The notes under the pieces were generated by a model. The model searched no databases and was not told the DNA's origin. It worked only from the letters and a program-made list of their open reading frames with translations. Position numbers and translations under genes: made by a program. Shown here in pieces: positions 44,506-54,820 of a stretch of 64,000 nt of DNA. The stretch covers positions 1,221,501-1,285,500 of the forward strand of contig JAMJFZ010002594.1 of assembly GCA_026225945.1 (NCBI GenBank), given 5' to 3'. Each line of letters begins with the position of its first letter. The stretch's first letter is position 1. The DNA is from Cricetomys ansorgei. Taxonomy: Eukaryota; Chordata; Mammalia; Rodentia; Nesomyidae.

Positions 44506-44934
44506 ATCAGTTTCTTTCCAACCAGTGACCCTCTTTAAATCCCACGCTCCTGGGTGCAAACAGATCTGTTCGGACAGTTTGTTCTACAACACATGTCAGC
44601 TCTGGGGAGGTTTTAGTGGTCAGTCTGGCCAAGCCCTGCCTACACCCTCTACACTCCGTTGGCCCCACACCCATCAGTGCTGAGAAGAGCCGAGCAAGCT
44701 CCTCTGTTCTGTCGATGGCTCAGTCTTTTCTTTGTATCTTGGCTGTGATGGAGGCGTCTGCATTAGCTGTGAGCACATCCCCGACAAGCAACTTCAGGAA
44801 GGAAGAGATTATTTTGGCTCCCAGTGTAGAAACCGTTCGCTTCTCAGTCAAAATACTTTGCTCCCCGACAGCAATGGCTCCCCTCTTTATATTAAATAAT
44901 GTATGATCTTTGTCAAAAAAATTAAGAAATATAT
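44506..44934. other. Unique sequence with a weak medium-reiteration repeat piece
   Basis: The stretch 44720-44860 ('gtgatggaggcgtctgcatt', 'caagcaacttcaggaagg') resembles the rodent repeat also seen at 45550. Nothing else. Confidence 0.4.
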
Positions 44935-45140
44935 GAGGGGCTGGGGAGACGGCTCAGCAGTTAAGAGCACTGACTGCTCTTCCAGAGACTGTGGTTCTGT
45001 TCCCAGCACCCACTGGTTGTGTCTCACAACCATTTGTAACTCCAGTTCCAGGGGAATCTGAAGCCCTGTTCTGGCCTCTACTGCATACACATACATACCC
45101 ACAAGCAAACACTCACACATACAAAATAAATCTTTAGACA
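44935..45140 (+). mobile_element. B3-type SINE, full length
   Basis: 'gaggggctggggagacggct', 'cagcagttaagagcactgac', 'tgctcttccagagactgtgg', 'gtaactccagttccagggga', 'tctggcctctactgc', then 'acaaaataaatcttt'. Well preserved. Confidence 0.95.
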
Positions 45141-45549
45141 TTAGAATAATCAAAAGAACAGTCAAATCCAAACAAGGCCCCATCATCCCTCAGATCAACC
45201 AGCGATCGGCTGGCTTTCCTGGAGGCCGTATAGACCAGTCTATATGTCTGTGTGTTTCAGTATCTCTCTGATTAAAAAAAAAAAAGCACATAGATTCAGC
45301 TGTACAACATCTGTAGTCATTTTTAAATCTGGCCCCAATGTTCCTTCACACACACACCCCGATTATTCAAGTGGTTTCCTAACAGACGGAATGGAAGTAG
45401 CACAATTCATTTAGCTGGTGCCCTACTGGTGGATATGCAGGTTTTTTGGTTTTTTAGACAATTCTATGGTGATGATTTTAGTTTGTCAGCGCATCCTCAC
45501 GGCAGCAGCTCTGAGCCGCTAAGGCCCGCCCATTCCTGTGCCCGTTGCA
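45141..45549. other. Unique sequence without recognised features
   Basis: A short A run at 45274-45285 is the only simple feature. Confidence 0.4.
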
Positions 45550-45885
45550 GTTAGCTGTCTGTTGTGTCAATACCTGACACAGCAACTTCAGGGAGGGCTT
45601 ACTTTGGTTCATGGTTCGAGGGTACAGTCCGTCGTGGTGAGAAGGCCAGGCGGCTGGAGCTCGAGGCAGCCCATCGCCTCATCTGCAGTCAGGAAGCAGA
45701 GAGAGACCAACGCTGGTGCTCAGCTCACTTCCCCCTTTCTTGTTCTCATTCTGGGACCCCATCCCATGGGACAGCGCTGGGCACCTTATGGGGGGAGTCC
45801 CTCAGTCAAACCTCTCTGGAAACTGCATCACAGACACACCCAGAGGTGTGTCTCCCAGGAGATTCCAAACCCAGTCAAGCTAAGC
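45550..45885 (+). mobile_element. Rodent medium-reiteration repeat
   Basis: 'ctgttgtgtcaatacctgac', 'cagcaacttcagggagggct', 'tactttggttcatggttcg', 'cccagaggtgtgtctcccag'. Same class as 31630 and 35630 by its left end but more diverged. Frames 45538-46097 across it are not genes. Confidence 0.5.
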
Positions 45886-46084
45886 ACACAAAAAAGCAGC
45901 AGGTCCAAGTCACCAGGGTTTTGGCCAGCAGCCTCGCCTCTGAGTCCCAGCTCCACTCTCAGGATAGACTAAGGGGCTCTGCTCTGTATAGATATAAACA
46001 TATTGTATCATCTGGGTACAACCAAGAAAGAAGAAAATTCACTGAGGTGCAAAACCTGAGCCACCTGGCAGAAGGTCTAGCTTC

Positions 46085-46577
46085 TCGCACAGACTGACCC
46101 CAACCACCTGGACTCCAGACAATTTATTGAGGAAAGGCAGCACCCACCAAAATGTTGGTTAGTTGCTTAATGAATAGACCCTCCACAGTACAGCAACCCC
46201 AACCTCCAGCCAGCCAACTTGAGAGCCTTTTACAAGTGAAGTCAAGACCCCAGGCAAGACAAGACTCCTTGTCCGGTGCTTAGGCCGAGGGAGGAGACCA
46301 TAAAGGTTTCCTCCATTAGCAAAAACACAGTCAAATGCTTTCAACATTGAGATCTCAGAGGACAAGTTAAATTTGAACTTCAATTGCTCTGTACTGCAGA
46401 CTGGCATTCTTTCTGTACTCAAAAAAGCTGCAGCCCATCCACACCCGGAAAGCTGGTTCTAACAGCTAGGGAAGGTGACCTTCTGGCAGCAGCTCCAGCT
46501 GACAGACACAGCAGCTGTTTGAAGTTTCTATTACTGCACTAAATAGCTTTACAACATTTGTGGATCAATATCCACAA
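46085..46577 (-). mobile_element. LTR-like element, same family as 16599-17110
   Basis: Read on the minus strand it contains 'gccagaaggtcaccttccc' (46473-46491), 'cctccctcggcctaagcac' (46277-46295) and AATAAA (46115-46120), in the same order and spacing as the + strand copy at 16.6-17.1 kb. No partner LTR is seen nearby. Ends are approximate. Confidence 0.55.
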
Positions 46578-47084
46578 ATATCCCACTACGGCTCTGTGGA
46601 AGCTTTCAGAAGTGAGCAGCTTGGAAATGGGGACTGCCAAGGAGGAACCGATCACTCAGGGTCTGGAATCCCGCCCGTCCAATGAGCCAATCGACTTCCC
46701 TCCAAGCTTTAGCTCTCAACCTGTAAGATTGGGAGTCCAGAAAGCCTTGCAGGATCGCACGCATGTTTAGCAAAAGCAACCGTGACAGCATCTGTCATGG
46801 GGCCTACATCCTGGATTGTAGGATGCTTGCTCGCTCTTGCTGTGGCAATGGTTTAATGCCTTTTGCTTAGGCTGCATTTGCTGTGGGGTCTCTGGGGATA
46901 CTCCTAATCCAGGCCATTGATTTGGGAGGCTGCACACATCTGCTTGCGAAGGTACCAAGCTTGCAGAGGTCACGCGCCTACAGTGTGTTGAGGTGATAGC
47001 TGACCCAGTGCCCCACCTCAGAGCAGCAGAAAACAAACAAAGGGGGATGGAATGTCCTGAGTAAGCTGCAATCCTGTCATGGGT
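46578..47084. other. Unique sequence without recognised features
   Basis: Nothing is recognised; short frames only. Confidence 0.4.
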
Positions 47085-47375
47085 TCAGTGGGGTGCTACT
47101 CAAAACCCACACGTTGACACCCTTAGCCCCGGGATGTCAGCATTGCTTTGCAGACGGTTTTCATAGAGATAATCAAGTTAAGGAGGCCCTTGGGGTGGGC
47201 CCTAACCCAGGGTGACTAATGTCCCGTGAGAAGGGGTGGATGTGAACACTGGTCCAAGGGGAAGACCAGGCAGGGAAGAGTTCACAGACAGCTACCTCCC
47301 AGTCCAAAGAAGGAACCGACCCTGCAGACAGGAGGCTCATGGGCTTCTGGCCTCCTACGCTGAGCATAGCCTGGG
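47085..47375 (+). mobile_element. MLT1-like ancient LTR fragment
   Basis: 'gagataatcaagttaaggag' and 'ggggtgggccctaacccagg', then 'gtgactaatgtcccgtgaga' and 'aaggaaccgaccctgcagac' follow the interior order of an ancient mammalian MaLR-type LTR. Assignment from memory of the consensus. Confidence 0.45.
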
Positions 47376-47967
47376 TTGCCCACAGTTTATGGTGTGGTGT
47401 TGAGCTCCGCCATCCAGCCCAGCTGTAAAAGTTCAGTCTGAGTGACATCTGCATGTCCTCAAGAAGACCACACTCCGGGACCGCATGCTCCTTATCTCTG
47501 AGACATCCCCTTCCCCTCCCTGTCCCCGAGGGGTGGAGAGGTGGGGCTGGGTAGGGTGTGGTGCTCTCAGGGAAGCCTGTGGAGAGGGCATTTACTGTCC
47601 TGCACGTGCTGCCCAGCACGTGTGCAACAGAGTGGATGGAGGCAGCCTAGTCTAATGAGCAGTCTAGCCTGGAGTCCTCCAGATGTGAGTTCTAGCATCT
47701 CATCCTCACACCCCAGCTAGCTACTGTGGGAAAGCTGCACACCGGTCTGCCTGGATTTCCCCAGCCTTCCCTCACGGCTCTCCTGCTGGCTCCCACACAC
47801 ATTTGGCCATGTGGATCCAGGGTTGGGAGGTGGGCTGAGCTGGAGAACCTTCCTGCTCCTGGAGGAGCCCTGGCTTGAGGGCTCTCTCCTGCTCTCAAAT
47901 CCCTCTCCCTTTCTCCTCCTGCCATGCCTGCCTCTGCTTCTCTTCCTTCTCCTTTTACATTCTCCTG
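47376..47967. other. Unique sequence without recognised features
   Basis: A pyrimidine-rich patch occurs at 47885-47965. Nothing else is recognised. Confidence 0.4.
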
Positions 47968-48338
47968 TTGTAAGGGTCAGTCTATATCGTCAGCTTGGTG
48001 GGATTTGGATCACTATGGAAACACAGCTCTGGGTGCAAATCTAAATGCTGTCTCCAGATGTTTAGGTGGAGGAAGACCCACCCGGAATGTGGGCAGCACA
48101 TCCCACGGACTGAGGTTTTAGGTTAATGAAAAGGAAGAAACCGCGCTGAACCCTCACCTTCATCTCCGCGTCCTGACTTCGGGTGCAGCGTGATGGCCGC
48201 CTGGTGCTCTTGGCACCATAATTTCCCCACCACGATGGGCTCTACCCTCAAACTGTGAGCTAGAACGAAGCCTTCCTTCCTTACAGGCTTTTGTCAGACA
48301 TTTTGTCACAGTGACAACAACACTCATCTGACACACCG
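47968..48338 (+). mobile_element. Rodent medium-reiteration repeat, opposite orientation to 31630 and 35630
   Basis: 'tcgtcagcttggtgggattt', 'aggtggaggaagacccaccc', 'gaatgtgggcagcacatccc', 'accctcaaactgtgagctag', 'ttttgtcacagtgac'. The poly(A)-like word usually seen after the 'tgtgagcc' block is mutated here. Confidence 0.55.
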
Positions 48339-48440
48339 GCCTAGCATGGAGGAGCAGAGGGAAGTTGGTGACCCTGGTCTGGAAGAACCCAGGGATTGGC
48401 TTTTCCGGGCTTATCCTCTGTGTGCTGAAAAGAAAGATGT

Positions 48441-48497
48441 TTGGGGTGCAGCTCAGAGGTCAAGCACTTGCCTGCCAGACATCAAGCTCTGGGTTTC
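48441..48497 (+). mobile_element. ID SINE head
   Basis: 'ttggggtgcagctcagaggt', 'caagcacttgcctgccagac', 'atcaagctctgggtttc' follow the ID element. It is directly followed by a long CA array, a common source of microsatellite growth. Confidence 0.8.
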
Positions 48498-48567
48498 ACA
48501 CTCACACTCACACACACACACATGCACTACACACACACACACACACTACACACACACACACACACCT

Positions 48568-48606
<39 letters not shown>

Positions 48607-48880
48607 TACACACACACACGCACACACACAAACACACACACACACACATACACATACACGCACACACAAACAACACACACACACACGCGCACACACACAA
48701 ACACACATACATACATACACACACACATGCACACACACACAAACACGCACACACATACACAAACACACATGCACACACACACATATACACACACACATTC
48801 ACATACACACATACACAGACACACACACATACACACACCCCACATGCACACACACACACATACACACACCCCACATGCAA
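48498..48880. repeat. (CA)n microsatellite, about 380 bases
   Basis: CA with scattered ACAT, GCAC and AAAC interruptions, ending in two copies of 'acaccccacatgca'. The His/Thr and Cys/Val frames are artefacts. Confidence 0.98.
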
Positions 48881-50462
48881 AATAGATGAATAAAAATAGA
48901 AGCTGGGAAATCCTCCTTCAAGACAGTAGCATGTTACTCTTCAAAAGCAGCACGTTCCCTGTGTATGTGAGCATCTGGCTTCCAGCTGTCTGAGCTGGTG
49001 TGTGTGTGCATGTGTGTGCATGTGTTGCACGCAGAGAGGTCTGGAGTGGGCTCTTGAAGGTTGTTCTCTCTGGTCACATTCTCTGCCTCCTGGCCCACTG
49101 TGGTTAGGACAGCCCGCTCTACACACTCCTCTGATGATCTTACCTCTCCTCCACTTCAATGGACTGAGCCTCGGACTCTGAGCCTGAATCAGCCTGTTTT
49201 CCCCTTTGTTGTTCCCATCAGGCACTGTGGTCACGGAGATGAACACACCCGCTACAGGTCCTGCCTCTTAACTCTGGCGCATGCAGGTTCTGATCAATTG
49301 TTAACTATGCAGGGGACACAAACACTTCAACCCCAGCCCTAGGGGGTCCTAAGGGTCGCTAATGGCCACAGGGACAACTCTTCAGTCAGTATTCATTTCA
49401 CAGAGGACAGATGTGACCCAGCCAGAGCAAGGGACCGGGTTCCGGTTTCATTTACTGCTGACCACGGGCGGCTGCGGCGAAGAGCTCCTCCCTGGAGGGC
49501 TCCTGTGTAGTCACACTCGGTTTTCTGCTGTGTACAGAGAATCCCACAGATTTCTAGGAACCTGGGGATGGGCCTGTGGCTGGCAGAGCATCATGGAAAG
49601 GGTGGAGCCATATGGTGCCCTGGGGCTTTCGAAAATGCAGTGATGGGATTAGTGCTGCCTGGAAGCTGGGCTCGGCTGGCCCTCTGGAGCGCCCTGTCTC
49701 CTGGTCGGGGCTGCTGGGAATTAAGAACCCATCTCCTGGGTCTTAGGTGCCTTGAGAAAGATACCTTAGTTGGCATCTGCTGCAGGTGTTCTGGGCAGGG
49801 GTGTGGTGTGGCAGGGGGTGGGGTTGGGTAGGGTGTGGGCTGGGCTGGGGTGGGGCAAAGGGTGGGGTATGGCAGAGGGTGGGGTTGGCCAGGGGTTAGG
49901 CAGGGGTGGGGTGGCACCTGCTAGTGTCTCTTCCTGCTGTACCAGTCCTCACCTGTCTACCCCAGCCCACTCCAGACTTCGGTGATGAATGGTAAAAATG
50001 AGCCCAGCTTTAAGGAGATGAAGTGCTCAGAGAGGGCCAGCCTCATGAAGAGCAACACAGACAAGGATCGCTGCCCTCTCTGGCCTCAGCCTTCCTGCAT
50101 GGGAAACAGAGCAGGAGAAGGGAAGATGGTGGCTCTGACAACAGCCAGGACATCAGGATGTAGCACATGTACAGACCTACCATGTGCAAGGTTGCACTTT
50201 GTACAGACCTACTATGTGCAAGATAGCACTTTGTGCAGACTTAACCACTCCTCCTCAGACCCTGGGAGGCAGATTTGAAGGGTGTGAAGATCAGAGCCTT
50301 GCTCTAGGCCTCCTTTCCATTCTGACTCTCCAGGATTTCAGGGTCAAATCCTGCTGGAGGCCCAGCCCGAGCAGGCTGCTTCTCCTCACTGAGCCTCGGA
50401 GTTTCTAGTCTGTAGAACAGGCCCTTGTCATGCTGCCTGGTGGAGCCACCGACATGAACTCC
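48881..50462. other. Unique sequence with a G-rich tract and a small duplication
   Basis: A 33-base duplication occupies 50165-50235 ('acagacctaccatgtgcaag' then 'acagacctactatgtgcaag'). The G-rich tract is listed separately. A TG patch lies at 49000-49024. No gene. Confidence 0.45.
49793..49917 (+). repeat. G/T-rich tract with many GGG/GGGG runs
   Basis: Irregular repeats of ggggtggg, ggttgggt and ggtatggcag. Many G runs close together make it a G-quadruplex candidate on this strand. Confidence 0.85.
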
Positions 50463-50679
50463 CGGGCCAGGGATGTGACTGAGTGGGCAGAGTAACTTCC
50501 CTGGGACGCACAAAGCCCTTGGTTCTGTGCCTGCATGCACCAACAGGGTGTGGCCCGAGCATGTCTGCAAATCCCAGAGCTTGGGAAATGGCTGCAGGAG
50601 GGTGCAGCTCGGGGTCATGAGTTTTGGATCAGGTCAACCTGGTCTACTTGAGATCACAAAACAAAACAGAACAAAATCC
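50463..50679 (+). mobile_element. B4-type SINE (ID-like head plus B1-like body)
   Basis: 'gggccagggatgtgactgag', 'tgggcagagtaacttccc', 'gcccttggttctgtgcctgc', then 'cccagagcttgggaaatgg', 'tcaggtcaacctggtctac', 'caaaacaaaacagaacaaaa'. Confidence 0.75.
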
Positions 50680-50819
50680 CACTACACTAGAGCCCTGTGG
50701 TCAGCGCAGGGCAGGGTGGCTCCCTTTGGGTCCTCTTCAGACTCCTCCTGTCCGTGGAGCCCTCCCTCCCTCCCTCCCTCCTCCGTTCCACTCCACCAGA
50801 GTCGGCTTCCAGCAGTTGC

Positions 50820-50985
50820 CTTAAATTAGATTTAACAGAACAGAATTATGGATGCCTCTTGGTTCAGGGGCTGTAGAGACCTCTGGTTAATTTGCATGTT
50901 TTTAACAAACCAGATAAAGAGCTGATAAGCACAAACAAGTTCGTTTAATTGGATTAAGGGAGGCTTGGCTTGGGGACTTTAAACC
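50820..50985. promoter_or_regulatory. Candidate conserved non-coding element with GATA and octamer-like motifs
   Basis: SINE-free and A/T-rich. Contains the octamer-like word ATTTGCAT (50890-50897), AGATAAAG (50922-50929), TGATAAGC (50933-50940), and TAATTG-type words near 50946. The motif density is unusual for this window; function is inference. Confidence 0.3.
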
Positions 50986-51029
50986 ACGGTGGAGCTGAAG
51001 AAGAAAGGGCTTCAGCCTTCCCTTTGCAC

Positions 51030-51195
51030 CCGCTCCCCAGCCTCCTGCCCCCCCCCAGCCTTCCCCCCCACAAGTCTCCTGCTTTCCCCCTAGCCTCCTG
51101 CTCCTCTCAGTCTCCTACTCCCTCCCCCAGCCTCCTGCTCCCCCCCAGCCTCCTACTCCCCCGGAGCCTCCTGTCCCCCCCACCACCTCCTGCTC
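51030..51195. repeat. C-rich array with a cagcctcctgct-type unit
   Basis: The word agcctcctgctcccccc recurs about seven times with varying C runs. Confidence 0.85.
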
Positions 51196-51571
51196 CCAGT
51201 GCCAGCTTCCTGTTGAGCACATTGTAGACTGTGTTTCCTCAGAATCTTGGGAGGACAGAAGCTGCGGTTTCTCTCCAACATCTCCTTCCCGGTTGCTCAG
51301 TTCTGGGTCACCCCATAAATGGCTCAACTCATTGGCTTTGGGCTCAGCTAAAGTTCTGTGTCCTGCCCTCACCTCCTTCCTGTTCTCAAGAAACTCGCTC
51401 CAGCCTCCAGGCCTCAGGAGGTGACCGGCTTCCATCAGCCGGGTTCAGTGTGGGAACACCCACTGGAATCGCCCTCTGAGTGTCAGGATCACCATCATGG
51501 TGGCACGGTCTTAGGACAGCGGAGGGAGGGTGGGTGCCAAATGCAAACTGGAGACCCAGTGCAGAGGCTAA

Positions 51572-51809
51572 TCCAGCAGGTGTGGAGAGGTCGGTGACCC
51601 CAGCAGGTGTGGAGAGGTTGGTGACCCCTTAGGTGTGGAGAGGTTGGTGACCCCAGCAGGTGTGGAGAGGTTGGTGACCCCTTAGGTGTGGAGAGGTTGG
51701 TGACCCCAGCAGGTGTGGAGAGGTTGGTGACCCCTTAGGTGTGGAGAAGTTGGTGACCCCATAGGGGTGGAGAGGGTGGTGACCCAGCAGGTGTGGAGAG
51801 GCTGACCCA
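51572..51809. repeat. Minisatellite with a 53-base higher-order unit
   Basis: Nine copies of a 26/27-base unit, ccagcaggtgtggagagg plus ttggtgacc (27) alternating with a form that begins ccttaggtgtggagagg (26). Alternation gives a 53-base dimer from 51600 to about 51760. The last two copies are diverged. Confidence 0.96.
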
Positions 51810-51957
51810 GTGAGTGTGACCTGCTGTCTCATACATGGGGTCACCTAACCCAGCCTCCAGTGTGAGGGGCTGGTGGATTTTCCGAGTTGATGGGCCTTGG
51901 AGTCTGAATAGGAGTGGCCATGGCTGTTCCTCCTGAAGTGTAACCCCGAAAGGTCCT
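51810..51957. other. Unique sequence
   Basis: Short spacer between two simple repeats; nothing recognised. Confidence 0.4.
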
Positions 51958-52108
51958 CAATTCCCTCCCCTTTCTCTCCCTCCCTTCTTCTTTCCTCCCT
52001 CTCTCCTTCCTTCTCTCTTTCCTTTTCTTTCTCTCTCTTCTCCCTTCTTTCCCTCTCTCTCTCCTTCCCTCCCTCCCTCCTCCCCTTCCCTCTCTCTGCC
52101 TTCCTTCC
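51958..52108. repeat. Pyrimidine (CT)n-type tract, 150 bases
   Basis: Nearly pure C/T with CCTT and CTCT words, ending at an ID-like SINE in reverse orientation. Confidence 0.95.
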
Positions 52109-52109
52109 T

Positions 52110-52170
52110 AGTGCTGATCTAACTCAGGTCCCGTGTAGGTAGGCTGCACCACTGAGCCACGCCCCCAGCT
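52110..52170 (-). mobile_element. ID-like SINE head
   Basis: 'gctgatctaactcaggtccc', 'gtaggctgcaccactgagcc', 'acgcccccagct' is a reversed ID element. The CT tract on its left probably grew from its tail. Confidence 0.7.
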
Positions 52171-52695
52171 CTTGGCTTTTCAACATGGGGAGGTTGGTGG
52201 AAGTTGTTTTAGTGCCCAGGCTGGCCATGGATTCACTACTTAGCAAAGGCTGGCCTCGACTCTTCATACACTTTTCTCCATTTCCCGGGAGCTAGGGTAC
52301 GGGAAGTGCCCCCCATGGCTGGCAGCGGCCCCTCTTGTCCCCAGCCCCCACTGCCTAGAACTACAAATAGTGGCAGACCCCAGGTACACAGTGTCTACCC
52401 CTCTGTAAGCCACACACCCGTGGCGACATTTGTAGATCAGCGTAGTAAGAGGTCAACAGCAGAGGAACCGGACAGTGGCCGCAACACACGGTGACACATG
52501 TCTGTCACCGGTCTCTGCCTCTTTGTCTCTTCTCTATCTCTGTTTTTCTGTCTTTGTTTCTTTCTCTCAAAAGAGGCAAGACAAACACTGATGTTTTCAT
52601 TTTGGCTGTGGGCAAGTGACAGTTTGGGTGAGGCGTGGTGGGGAGGCGGAGGAGGATGCGTGTCAGGGCGGGAGACTAGCCTCACCTATAGGCTG
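52171..52695. other. Mostly unique sequence with a faint reversed B1-like patch
   Basis: A 'gcccaggctggccatggatt' patch at 52216-52235 may be an old B1 remnant. A CT-rich patch lies at 52510-52570. No gene. Confidence 0.4.
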
Positions 52696-52814
52696 TTGTT
52701 TGTTTTGTTGAGACAGGGTCTCATGCTGTAGCCCTGGCTGGCCCGGAACTCACAGAGATCTGCCTGCCTCTGCCTTCTGGGTCCTGGGATTAGAGATGTG
52801 CACTGCCAGGCCTG
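52696..52814 (-). mobile_element. B1 SINE
   Basis: 'ttttgttgagacagggtctc', 'gccctggctggcccggaact', 'gatctgcctgcctctgcctt', 'tgggattagagatgtgcact' in reversed B1 order. Confidence 0.9.
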
Positions 52815-52912
52815 AACACTGAGGTTTTATTCTAACGCAGGTGGTGACAGTATCTCCCCACCCCCTCCCTTAGCTGGGAGCCCACCTCACAGTCTTTTCT
52901 GATTGGCTAGAC
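52815..52912. other. Unique spacer
   Basis: Nothing recognised. Confidence 0.4.
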
Positions 52913-53134
52913 TTAAAAAAAAAGATTATTTTTATGTGCATGTGTGCTGTGCCTGCCTGTATGTATGTGCACCACGTGTGTGCCTGATGTGTGATGAGCT
53001 CAGAAGAGACCGTCGAATACCCTCAAATTGGAGTTACAGATGGTCGTGATCCGCCACGCAGGTGCTAGGAACTGAACTGGTTCCTCTGTAAGAGCAGCAA
53101 GTGCTTTAAACCGTTGAGCCATCTCTCCAGGCCC
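52913..53134 (-). mobile_element. B3-type SINE
   Basis: 'aaaaaaaaagattattttta', 'gagttacagatggtcgtgat', 'ggtgctaggaactgaactgg', 'tgagccatctctccaggccc' in reversed B3 order. Full length. Confidence 0.9.
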
Positions 53135-53468
53135 ATAATTGGTAGTTTTAAAAGAAAAGGCACAAAGTGAAGGAAAGAGCCGGCAAGATGGGGGGTGGGG
53201 TGGGGGGAGGATGCGTGGAATATTAACTCTTGGCTGCTAGCTACCTCTGATAGAATTAAAACATGTCTTACACATGGGATCCTATTCAATGGCCAAAAGC
53301 AACGGAATGCTAATGCACGCGATGAAGGCAGGCTCCTTGAATCCTATTGATATGGAAGTCTAGAAAGGGCAAAACCACGTAAGCTTTTTCTCTGCCATGC
53401 CCTCCTGCATGACGCCACCATGGCCGGAAGTCCAAAGCCCACAGGGCTGCCCAATCCTGGGCTGGAAG
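53135..53468. other. Unique sequence without recognised features
   Basis: A G-rich patch at 53190-53210. Nothing else. Confidence 0.4.
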
Positions 53469-53997
53469 TGAAAGGATTTAAGAAATATAAAACCTAGGAA
53501 TTCACCTGAGTGCTAGCAAGGCATGGGAGATGCACCTGAGTGCTAGCAGTCACGTACAGGGGAGATGCCCCCTATTGAGAGATGCCTTCCCAAGTACAGC
53601 CATTAACAGTACTCTTCAGTCTCCTCCCCACCCACAGGGAAATGACCTTTAAGCGTATCAGCAGGATTCGTCCTTCCCCGGCATACCAGGCGGCACCCTG
53701 TCTCAAGGACGGCTAGTCCAAGGGCACGGATTGACCCCCCCCCCCATCCCGCGCGCGCAAACTCCCAACCAATTAGTCTAACAGAGAGCTCTGAGCCAAT
53801 CAGAGCTGCACAAGCCCCCATCCCCAGACCCCTTTCCCCTCAACCCCGTAAAAGTGCCTCGGGGGAAGGAATCGGGGCCCGCCATGCTTGACCTGTGCGG
53901 GACCCAAGGCGCGCCGGTTAACAATAAAGCCTCGTGCATTTTGCAGCGGTTCGACTGACTTGTAGTTCCTTAGAAGTCTGCCCGGCTAGCCCTAACA
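53469..53997 (+). mobile_element. Solo LTR of an endogenous retrovirus with 4-base target duplication
   Basis: Starts TGAAAGG and ends CCCTAACA, flanked by GAAG on both sides (53465-53468 and 53998-54001). U3 has a repeated 16-base block (cacctgagtgctagca) at 53503 and 53533, two CCAAT-type words (ccaaccaatta near 53766 and gagccaatcag near 53792), and a poly(A) signal AATAAAG at 53931-53937 followed by about 60 bases of U5-like sequence. A 4-base duplication is typical of gammaretrovirus-like elements. No coding remains, so a recombined solo LTR. Confidence 0.75.
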
Positions 53998-54105
53998 GAA
54001 GAAGAAACCTTTTAACTTTATAACTTGACCAGCTCAGGTGTTTATTGTAGCAACACGAAGCTGACTAATACAAGTGTGTGTAGAACACCTTTCAAAACAG
54101 CTGGC

Positions 54106-54157
54106 AAAAAACCAAACCAAACCAAACCAAACCAAACCAAACCAAACAAAAAAAAAC
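54106..54157. repeat. (CCAAA)n microsatellite
   Basis: About eight uninterrupted aacca units followed by an A run. Confidence 0.97.
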
Positions 54158-54469
54158 CCATAACCCAGGGTAGAGGTCACCTGCTGCAGCCATCGACGAC
54201 GCCTTCGGAGGGCCAGACTGGCCAACACACTTCTCTTATTTTCTAGACACAGGGGTCACATCGCCAAGGCTGGGCCACAGGGAATTGTGGGACTCTGAAG
54301 ACCACACCAGCAAAGTGACAGCAGAATCCATTTTCTTCCCCCAGGACCCCACCTCACCTACTTCAAGCCCGGGACCATCAGGCTGGTGCTCCTAGGACGT
54401 GAGAATGAGGTCACTAGCTGAGGAGAAAGTTGTAACACCTGAGGCCTGGCTTCTCTTTGGGAATCAGCT

Positions 54470-54605
54470 AACAATTACAGAATCGTGCATTTAATTAGGC
54501 AGAGAGCAGCCCCTGATAACAATAATTAGCATTTAAATGTTGCCTTTTAACATCAACTTGCATTAAAGGTGTATTTATCAATTAAACCCTTCCAGAGGGA
54601 GGGAG
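54470..54605. promoter_or_regulatory. Candidate conserved non-coding element with homeodomain-like motif cluster
   Basis: SINE-free, A/T-rich stretch with TTAATTAG (54491-54498), TAATTAG (54523-54529), CTGATAAC (54513-54520), CATTTAAATG (54530-54539) and ATCAATTAAA near 54578. This density of TAATTA-type words in unique sequence resembles developmental enhancers; no direct evidence. Confidence 0.3.
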
Positions 54606-54796
54606 GTAGGCAAGGGCGGGTCATTGCAGGGCAGCCTGTGGAGGTCAGGAAGTAGGCGTGGGTTTTCCCTCTTCCTGAGTCTCCCGGCCTCAGGTCATTC
54701 AGCCGGTTGATTTCCAGAGAACGGGATGGGAGCTAACAGTCCGTGGGAAGCGGGTGTGGCGGGCTCTTTCCCTTTTTGAGCTGTCTGTCCTCCCCC

Positions 54797-54820
54797 GGTT
54801 GGTTGGTTGGTTGGTTGGTT
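54797..54820. repeat. (GGTT)n microsatellite
   Basis: Six uninterrupted GGTT units. Confidence 0.97.

Larger units (their letters stand above)
50680..51571. other. Unique sequence with an A/T-rich motif cluster and a C-rich array
   Basis: The A/T-rich patch (50820-50985) and the C-rich array (51030-51195) are listed separately. A (CCCT)n run lies at 50761-50781. Nothing else. Confidence 0.4.

Noticed and set aside
44935..44990. tRNA-like A-box and B-box words
   Set aside because: They belong to a B3 SINE head, which derives from a tRNA; there is no foldable tRNA gene.
48346..48893. Three long His/Thr frames and Cys/Val frames
   Set aside because: They are readings of the CA array next to an ID element.
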